Below are positions 57,249-64,000 of a stretch of 64,000 nt of DNA, in pieces. The stretch is from Macrotis lagotis (Eukaryota; Chordata; Mammalia; Peramelemorphia; Peramelidae). The translations under genes were made by a program, and so were the position numbers. The notes under the pieces are model-generated. The model made no database searches. It was not told where the DNA came from and was given only the letters and a program-made list of their open reading frames with translations. Location of the stretch: NCBI RefSeq assembly GCF_037893015.1, contig NC_133658.1:637728244-637792243 (forward strand), given 5' to 3'. Position 1 is the stretch's first letter. Every line of letters starts with the position of its first letter.

Positions 57249-59200
57249 TTATTATATATATTATATCTTATTGGATATGTCTCTAGCCTATCCCCATTGC
57301 ATATAATGCTTGTTCAAGGCTTATTATTCTTATTATATATATATATTATATATTATTATTATACTGCTTATTATTCTAAGGAACCATCTATTTATTCCTA
57401 TGCTTTCTAGTGTTTTTAGTAGGAATGGGTGCTGAATTTTATCAAAAGCTTTTTCAGAGTATTGATATAATCATGTGATTTCTGATAGTATAATTAATTA
57501 TATCAATAACAAACCTATCAGTTTTCTTAATATTGAAACAACCCTGCATTCCTGAGATAAATCCAACTTGGTCATAAGTTTGTAATATAGTGATAACTTG
57601 TAATCATTTTGCTAAGATTTTAAGATTTTTGCATCTGTATTCATGAGGGGGATAATTTTCTTTCTGTGTTTTACCTCTTCCTAGTTTAATTTCAGTACCA
57701 TATTGGTGTCAGAGAAAGAGTTATGCAGAGTTCCATCTTCACCTATTTTTCCAAAGAGTTTGTATAGAATTGGGAGCAATTGTTCCTTAAATGCTTGATA
57801 GAATTAACTTGTGAATCCATCTGGCCTTGGAGATATTTTCTTCAGGAGTTCAGTGCTGTCTTCTTGAATTTCTTTTTTTTTTTTGAGATTGGGTTATTTA
57901 GGTATTTAGTTTCCTCTTCAAGGACAAAATAGTTTTTTAAAAAATATTCATTCATTTAACTTAGATCATCAAATTTATTGGCATAGAGTTGGGCAAAATA
58001 ATTCCTGAATTATTACTTTAATTTGCCCCTCATTGGTAGTGAGTTCACCTTTTTTATTTATGATACCAGAAATTTGGTTTTTCTCTTTCTTCTTTTTAAC
58101 CAAATTAACCAGAGGTTTAACAATATTATTTTTTTATAAAGCCAACTCTTAGTTTTACTTATTAGTTCAATAGTTTTCTTACTTTGAATTTTATTAATTT
58201 ATCTTTTGATTTTCAGAATTTCTAATTTAGTATTAACTTGTGGTTTTTAAATTTGTTCTTTTTTCTATTTTTTAGTTGCATGTTTAGTTCATTGATTTCC
58301 TATTTTTCTAATTTATTCATGTAAGCATTTGAAGTTATAATATATCCCCGGACAGCTGCTTTGGCTGTCTCCCATAAGTTGTAGTATGTTGTTTAATGAT
58401 TGTCATTATCTAGGATGAAATAATTAATTCTTTCTATAATTTGTTATTTGATCCACTCATTCTTTAAAATGAAGTTATTTAGTGTCCAGTTAGTTTTGGG
58501 TCTATATCTCCCTGGCCCAATATTGCATATGATTTTCACTGCCTTGTGATCTAAGAAAGATGTATTCACTATTTCTGCCTTTGTGCAATTGATCACTAGG
58601 TTTTTATGCCCTAGTACCTGGTCAGGTTTTGTGTAAGTGCCATGTACTGCAGAAAAAAAAAAAAGTATATTCCTTTCTATCCCTGTTCAGTTTCCTCCAG
58701 AGGTCTATCAAAACTTGGTTTTCTAACAATCTATTTACCTCCTTAACTTCCTTCTTTTTTATTTTATGATTAGATTTATCTAAATCTAAGAGTGGGAAGG
58801 TGATATCTCCCACCAGTGGTGAATTTCTGTACTTCTTTCAACTTCTCTAAGAATTTGGATGCTATACCATTGAGTGCATGCCTATTTAGTACTGAAATCA
58901 CTTTATTGTCTATAGTACCTTTTAGGAGGATATAATTTCCTTTCTTCTCTCTTTTAATGATAGCTATTTTTGCAGCTGCTTTGTCTGAGATAATAATTGC
59001 TGCCCCTGCTTTTTTTCACTTTAGCCAAAGCAAAATATATTTTGCTCCAATCTTTTACCTTTACTCTATATGTATCTCTCTGCTTCACAGGAGTTTCTTG
59101 TTAGCAGCATATTGTAGGATTCTGGATTATAATCCACTCTGCTGTTCACTTATGTTTTAAGGGAGAGTTCATCCCATTCACATCAAAGTTATAATTACTA
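55300..59200 (-). pseudogene. L1 ORF2, decayed
   Basis: On the minus strand the order is endonuclease, reverse transcriptase, C-terminal region. The N-terminus lies at 59163-59200 (antisense of a VNGMNSP-type start). Endonuclease: 58622-58813 with GDI-type instead of GDFN, LLDLDKSNHK and LWRKLNRDRKEYTFF. Reverse transcriptase region: about 57000-58100. Post-RT part: 56502-56873 with NNIKYF-like, YLPRQTRKHFENNFKTLL, SWIDGTNIIQMTILPKLNYL and ELEKIVCKFIWRN. C-terminal: 55575-55952 with QRQFTDEQIKVIHSHMKNCS and IHCWWSCELIQLFW. Frames shift often. Confidence 0.88.
57147..57364. repeat. Tandem duplication (unit ~118 bp) with TA tracts inside L1 ORF2
   Basis: The block from ATCTTATTGGAAATGTTTCT through GTTCAAGGCTTATTATTCTT and a TA tract at 57147-57264 is repeated from 57265 with few changes (ATCTTATTGGATATGTCTCT). 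Each unit ends in a TA-rich tract, so slippage or unequal exchange between TA tracts is the likely origin. Confidence 0.92.
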
Positions 59201-59849
59201 ACTCTTTATTTCCCCCCAGGATATCCTGTATCCCCCCCTTTTTTTTTTCCACTTTATCCATATTCACCAGCATTTTGTTTCTGAATACCATCACCTTCAG
59301 TGTGTTTGCCCTCCTATATCCAACCCCCCTTCCTTCTTTCCCTTTTCCCTTTGCCTGTTCTTCCTTTCCTTCCTTCTGTTGATTCCCCCTTTCCCCCTTT
59401 TTAATACTTGAAAGGTAATATCAGTTTCTTATCTGAGTGTATGATGTTAACTTTAAGCCAAATCTGATGAGAGTAAGATTCATGCGGTTCTCAACTCCTC
59501 CCTTCTTCCACTCTATTGCAATAGTCCTTTGTACCTCTTAATGTAATGAGGTTTTCCCCATTCAATCACCTCCATCCTCACATCTCTTTACTGTCACCCT
59601 TTTAAAAGAGGTATTTTTTTAAAACATTCTGAGTCACAGAAAACTCATGAATGTCCATCATTTCTGGCTGAGTATATTCTCTCTAATAGAGGTACAATTC
59701 TCGAGAGTTATTAGTGTCTTTCTCTGAGGTACGGATAACACCAGTTTCATCCTATTACATAGTAGTTTTTTCCTATACTTTTTTTTTACCTTTTCGTGTG
59801 TCTCTTGGATCTCCTGCTTGAAGTTCAAGTTTTCGATTAAGCTCTGGTC

Positions 59850-60920
59850 TTATCATGTGGACAAGTTGGAAGTGTCCTATTTCATTAAATTTTCCCCTGG
59901 AAGAGAAGGCTCAGTTTTGCTGGATAGTGAATTCTTGACTACATTCCAAACTCCCTTGCTTTTTGGAATATCACCTTCCAGGCCCTTCAATCCCTTAATG
60001 TTGATGCAGCCAGGTCCTATGTAATCCTTACTGTGGCTCCTTGGAATCTAAATTGTTTCTTTCTGGCTGCTTGCAGAATTTTCTCTTATATCTGATAGTT
60101 CTGGAATTTGTCCAGAATATCCCTTTTTGTTTTCATTTGGAGATCCCTTACCAGAGGTGATTGTTCTATTCTTTCAAAAATTATGTTGCCTTCAAGTTCC
60201 ATGATGTCAGGGCAATTTTACACCACTAAATCCTGTAATAATAACTCCAGACTTTTTTTCTCTTCAATAATTTTAGGGAGACCAATGATTCGTAGGTTGA
60301 ACCTCCTACTTGCATTCTCTAGCTCAATTGCTTTGCTGTTGAGTTATTTTATATTTTCTTCTATTTTCTTTTGATTTTTTGGTTTTGTTTAACAAATTCT
60401 TGTTGTCTCATGAAATCATTAGTTTCCACACACTCCATTCTTATTTTTTGAAGAAGAAATTTCTTCATTTGCCTTTTTGGAATTCCTTTTCCAATTGGTC
60501 AATTCTATTCTTGAAACAGTTTTCCACTGGACCAATTGAGGTTTTGAGAGAATTATTTTCTTTTTACATTTGTCCAATTGCATTTTCCAATGATTTGTTT
60601 TTTTGTTGCAAGTTGTTAATTTTCTCTCCCAAATTTTCCAATTGATTTTTAGGCTTGTTTTTTTTTTAATTTTTTTTTTTTGCAAGGCAAACAGGGTTAA
60701 GTGGCTTGCCCAAGGCCACACAGCTAGGTAATTATTAAGTGTCTGAGACCGGATTTGAACCCAGGTACTCCTGGCTCCAGGGCCGGTGCTTTATCCACTA
60801 CACCACCTAGCCACCCTCCAATTGATTTTTAAACTTCTTCCTGATTTCTTCAAGAATTTCTTTCTTGGCTGAAGAGCAAATCATATTCTCCTCAGTGGTT
60901 CTGGATCTCTCTGACTTAGG
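59850..60920 (-). pseudogene. L1 ORF1, decayed and split by a SINE
   Basis: The minus strand of 60419-60660 encodes a lysine-rich coiled coil (INWKIWERKLTTCNKKTNHW, then SRIELTNWKRNSKKANEEIS). Towards 59900-60350 come the RRM and C-terminal domains; plus-strand CAATGATTCGTAGGTTGAAC is the antisense of an RRM motif region. ORF1 protein would chaperone L1 RNA. Stops and the SINE at 60652-60817 make it inactive. Confidence 0.75.
60638..60831 (-). mobile_element. Marsupial tRNA-derived SINE with 14 bp target-site duplication
   Basis: The antisense SINE at 60652-60817 has a T-rich start, TTTTGCAAGGCAAACAGGGT, GGCCACACAGCTAGGTAATT and CTTTATCCACTACACCACCT. CCAATTGATTTTTA is perfect at 60638-60651 and 60818-60831. 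It lies in the coiled-coil part of L1 ORF1. Confidence 0.96.
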
Positions 60921-61707
60921 GTATTTGTCTTTGAGGTAGCTTCTTTACTTGGAACCCCCTTTCTGCTAGTGTTTCTTGGTTTTCCTGAGATCTTGTGTTA
61001 GGGGAGGGCCTGGTTCACAGAAGTTTGGTGTTGAGATCTCAAAAGGCTTTACTCACTTAGTTTAATAACTCCAAGTGGGCAGGCAAGTATGATGTGCTGA
61101 TTGCTTTCTCTGAAGTGTCTGTGACCTTGATTTGAGACCCTCTCCCTTGGCCTGTAGGGGGTGGGTGTTGCTGCTTTTATCCTTGAACAATGTGCTCTGG
61201 GGCAAATTAATTACTCTCCCTATTTACAATTGAGGGATTTCTGCTGTCTATGCTTGAGTGTGGGGAGTGGTGGTGGGAGGGCTGAAGACTCTACTGAAAT
61301 TAAAGTATGGAGTCTGAGGGTCCTCCAGACCAGGGGAACCCAGTGGATTGTTGTCTGCAACTCTCTCCTCTGGAACTCACCTTGCCAGCCCTGCCCAATT
61401 TCCTCAAACTGTCAGTCCCACAGCCAAATCCTCTATGCCCCAGTTGGCTCCTAGACAGTCAATGCCTCCAGTGCTGATCCTAGGACTAATCCTGCTTTCA
61501 TCCCTCCCAGCAATGTCACTGCTCTCTTTGCCCAGTCCACCCAGGAGCCCTGAAGATAAACCTTGAGGTAGCTATTCTTCTAGTTTCTTTTCCTGGGTTT
61601 TGTTGATCAAATTTCCATTAAGAGGTTTGTTTCATATTATTTATGAGATAAGATCAGGAATCCTTAGCACAGTGCCTGTCTTCTCTCCACCCTCTTGGCC
61701 CGAACTC
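60921..61707 (-). promoter_or_regulatory. L1 5'UTR (internal promoter region), antisense
   Basis: This is the most GC-rich part of the element, with GGGGGTGGGTGTTGCTG, GGTGGTGGGAGGGCTGAAG and CCTTGCCAGCCCTGCCCAA. In L1 families the 5'UTR carries the internal RNA polymerase II promoter; that is family knowledge, not something seen here. Frames at 61161-61566 are chance products of the GC content. Confidence 0.6.
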
Positions 61708-62156
61708 TGAATATGACAATCTTCAAAAACATTCTAGTTGTTTGAAAACCTTCTCAGGCTTTCATCCTCACTAATATGCCCTCTTCAGAATATTTTTATA
61801 ATTTCAAGTAATATCTTCCCAACCATTTTGCAGTCCTACTTTACCTAGAATTGTCTACATAGCCTAATCATTACCTCCCTCCAATTTTAACTTCACAAAT
61901 CATATTGTGTAGTAAATTAGGTAATTGACAAATATTTGATTTGGTCTAGACTTGTTTTTCAGGAGAACAAGTCCTAGTAGGGCTAATGCAGAAATAATGC
62001 AAATTCTTCAGTCTAAGTATTCGCTGTTCTCTGTTCTTCTTCCTAGTTCTTGAGATCCACTGCATGACTTTGAATTTCCTGTCTATAGTATGAACTTAGT
62101 GAAGGTCACTAACAATTCTCTGCACTGCTGGAAAAATTGTATAAAGCAGATTAATG
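61708..62156. other. Unique non-coding DNA
   Basis: Nothing recognised between the L1 5' end and the MAR1-type SINE. Confidence 0.5.
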
Positions 62157-62470
62157 ATGCTTGACCTTCATTCCTGAAGAAGACCATGACATCAGGGAGG
62201 TGATGCCATAGCAAAGACATTAATTGAATTTGAGTGAGAGGGAGCTATGCTAGGTAACCAGCCTTTCTCCTCCAGAGCCATCTAGGTCCAGTGACCAGAT
62301 GTGAATTTAGAATGATTGGAGATGGCATTGGATATCAGGCAATCAGTGTTAAGTGACTTGCCCAAGATCAAAAAGCCAGTGAGTATCAAGTGTCTGAGGA
62401 TGGATTTGAACTCCCATCCTCCTGACTCCAAGGCCATTGCTCTATCCACTGTGCCATTTAGTGTCCGACA
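62157..62470 (-). mobile_element. MAR1/WSINE-type SINE with RTE-like tail
   Basis: On the plus strand the RTE-like tail comes first (GAAGACCATGACATCAGGGA, GGTGATGCCATAGCAAAG, CCAGAGCCATCTAGGTCCAG) and the tRNA-like head last (GGATTTGAACTCCCATCCTC, TGCTCTATCCACTGTGCCAT). The element is therefore antisense and close to complete. Its tail shares sequence with RTE fragments at 4.86, 26.57, 28.04, 31.54 and 32.54 kb, which suggests RTE-driven mobilisation. The short minus-strand frame across it is not a gene. Confidence 0.88.
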
Positions 62471-62919
62471 AGATACATAATGTATTTTTCTATAAACCAT
62501 TCATATCCACACCTTCTTTTGGAAGTCCAAGCAGAACTCCAATCCTAGTAGCAGGGACTTAGAAACATATTTAGTTCAGGTAAGCCAAAGCTATCACTGT
62601 CATGTGGATTATTTTCTTCATATTCGAAAAACCAATATTATTCACATCAAATACACTTATCAGCACCTAAGCAGTTAATTTGGAGGGAAAAAGTCATCAA
62701 CATGAGTGATTCTTCCAGCCAGCTCACCATCTTTTCTGTTTTAACCATAGTGCTATTTGTCAAGGAAAAGATCAGTGACTGGTAACTCTACTAAAACAAT
62801 GAAGCCCTTGAATCTCATTTCACCTGAGATCAATATCACTGACTCTTTAATGACAAACCAGAGATAATATTAACATTACCTATAATAACAATAATAGTAA
62901 TAATTAGTATTTCTACAGT

Positions 62920-63110
62920 GCTCCAAAGTATGCAATATACTTCAAAAATGTTTCATGTGGTCTTCACAACAATCCTGAGAGTAAGGTGCTATTAATATTT
63001 CCATATTAAAGATGAGGAGAACTAGATAGAGAATTTAATGACTTGACCAGTATTCCATAGCTAGGAAGTAGCTGAAAATGGAATTAAAATTCATATCTCT
63101 TTGTCTTGAG
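62920..63110 (-). repeat. MIR-type SINE, antisense
   Basis: CATGTGGTCTTCACAACAAT, CCTGAGAGTAAGGTGCTATT, ATTAAAGATGAGGAGAACTA and CATAGCTAGGAAGTAGCTGA follow the antisense MIR order over nearly its full length. Confidence 0.85.
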
Positions 63111-63588
63111 ATAAACTTATATCTCCACTATAAGAAAAAGATTTATATCAGATTGGATCTCTAGTTAGACATATTATCTGATCTGGATATGAAGAGTTGA
63201 AACAGATGATTCAACTATCCCCAATTACTAATATATTTTTCAGAGATTTGGAATTAGTTGAATTAGAAGGTGGCAGTTTATCTTAATGTTATTGCTTATT
63301 TTTTTCTGTCTTGACCAAATACACCGAAGGAGATGAGTTGTATTAACCCAAATTGTAGTCAATTTTGAATTGTGTGCTATGGGAAAACTGATTTCAATAA
63401 TGGATATTTACCCCTGTAGAGAAGTATCAATTTAAGGAAGAATTTTTGCAGTTTCTGGGATACATATTAGGTTGATGGGTATTATACTTGAATTCATTTA
63501 AAGTGGGGGCCATACTAGAGTAGAGAAAATTCTCATAGGAAAAAGAACAGGAGTTCCTCAACTTTATTGGATAGTTATAACCATTAGT

Positions 63589-63748
63589 TGCTTTTGCAAG
63601 GCAATATGGTTAAGTGACTTGCCAAGGCCATACAGCTAAGAAAGAAATAAGTGCCTGAGCCATGATTTGAATTTAGGTCCTCCTGACTCTAGGGCTGGTG
63701 CTTGGTGCTCTTATCCACTGTGCTACCCACCTAGCTAGCTGGCTGCCC
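63589..63748 (-). mobile_element. Marsupial tRNA-derived SINE, diverged
   Basis: GCTTTTGCAAGGCAATATGG, TTGCCAAGGCCATACAGCTA and TCCTGACTCTAGGGCTGGTG. It has a small internal duplication (GTGCTTGGTGCTCTT) and a repeated CTAGCTAGCTGGCTG near its head. No clear target-site duplication. Confidence 0.88.
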
Positions 63749-63852
63749 TACCCACCAATTCTTTTGCAACAAAAGAGCTTATTTTAAATTTGACCAACTT
63801 GTCACAATATTTGGTCAATGAATTTTGTTCCTCTTTAGTCAGGATATAGTCA

Positions 63853-63965
63853 CTTAATTAATTTTATTAAGTGCCTAATATATGGAATATATGTTAAATA
63901 CTGGGATATACAAAGATTGCAAAATACTGGAGTATACAAAAATTGCAAAACTATAAAAAATAGCC
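63853..63965. repeat. Ancient L2/CORE-type repeat fragment
   Basis: TTATTAAGTGCCTAATATAT and TTAAATACTGGGATATACAA match the pattern seen at 755-905 and 17140-17290. An internal duplication of a TATACAAAGATTGCAAAA-like block follows. Confidence 0.5.
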
Positions 63966-64000
63966 TCTTCTTAGTTTGTTCAGGATCTAATGAAGAAGAC

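Larger units (their letters stand above)
55010..61707 (-). mobile_element. Nearly full-length L1 LINE, antisense, inactive
   Basis: The most complete element here: 3' end at about 55010, 3'UTR to about 55300, ORF2 to about 59200, spacer to about 59850, ORF1 to about 60900 and 5'UTR to about 61707, where CACCCTCTTGGCCCGAAC resembles the antisense L1 start. Length without its SINE is about 6.5 kb, the usual size of a mammalian L1. All frames are broken. I found no clear target-site duplication, so the outer edges are approximate. Confidence 0.85.

Noticed and set aside
61161..61566. GC-richer overlapping frames that look protein-like
   Set aside because: They lie on the strand opposite to a complete L1, inside its 5'UTR, where higher GC alone gives longer open frames.
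62282..62500. 72-codon minus-strand frame
   Set aside because: It is a translation of the MAR1-type SINE.

Overview
The window looks like intergenic or intronic DNA from a marsupial nuclear genome. At least ten copies of one tRNA-derived SINE support this: a head resembling GGGGCAGCTAGGTGGCGCAG, a B-box-like GAGTTCAAATC, and an end GCCTTGCAAAAA. So do abundant L1 LINEs, RTE-clade LINEs and an RTE-tailed SINE of the MAR1/WSINE type. The species cannot be fixed from the sequence. The DNA is AT-rich and CpG-poor, and I found no intact protein-coding gene, no rRNA, tRNA or CRISPR array, and nothing prokaryotic.

Layout. 1-6.3 kb: mostly unique DNA with one SINE, an old RTE-derived piece and small ancient repeats. 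6.3-15.2 kb: three antisense L1 segments in a row, carrying two SINE insertions; the third ends in an L1 5'UTR. 14.7-23.2 kb: a ~3.8 kb segment present twice, the copies separated by an 869 bp run of N. The homology ends exactly at the gap edges, so an unmerged allelic contig overlap is more likely than a real tandem duplication. Each copy holds a palindromic TA repeat, an exon-like ORF and a pair of 82 bp inverted repeats. 22.4-27.0 kb: a decayed antisense RTE element (endonuclease and reverse transcriptase recognisable), interrupted by SINEs and by an L1 3' end with a 15 bp target-site duplication. 27.0-28.0 kb: an L1 with an inverted 5' piece. 28-35.6 kb: mostly unique DNA with old SINE fragments.

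35.6-47.2 kb: a nest of sense-strand L1s. A long host L1 (5'UTR, ORF1, ORF2) has been entered by an L1 3' end, by a processed UCP2 pseudogene, and by another L1 3' end that itself carries a SINE. A second L1 with ORF1 but almost no ORF2 follows and is itself entered by an antisense L1 3' end. 47.2-48.2 kb: a second antisense RTE. 48-54 kb: mostly unique DNA. 54.2-54.9 kb: a sense L1 3' end split by a SINE. 55.0-61.7 kb: the most complete L1, antisense, with 3'UTR, ORF2, ORF1 (split by a SINE with a 14 bp target-site duplication) and 5'UTR; no reading frame is intact. 62-64 kb: a MAR1-type SINE and older fragments.

The elements are not a working gene system. Their interest lies in the nesting, which gives relative ages, in the gap-bounded duplication, and in a few unexplained structures, chiefly the 82 bp inverted repeat and the exon-like ORF at 16.3 kb. 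Element boundaries are read by eye and are good to about 10-50 bases, except where target-site duplications fix them. Family names are from recall, not from a database search.
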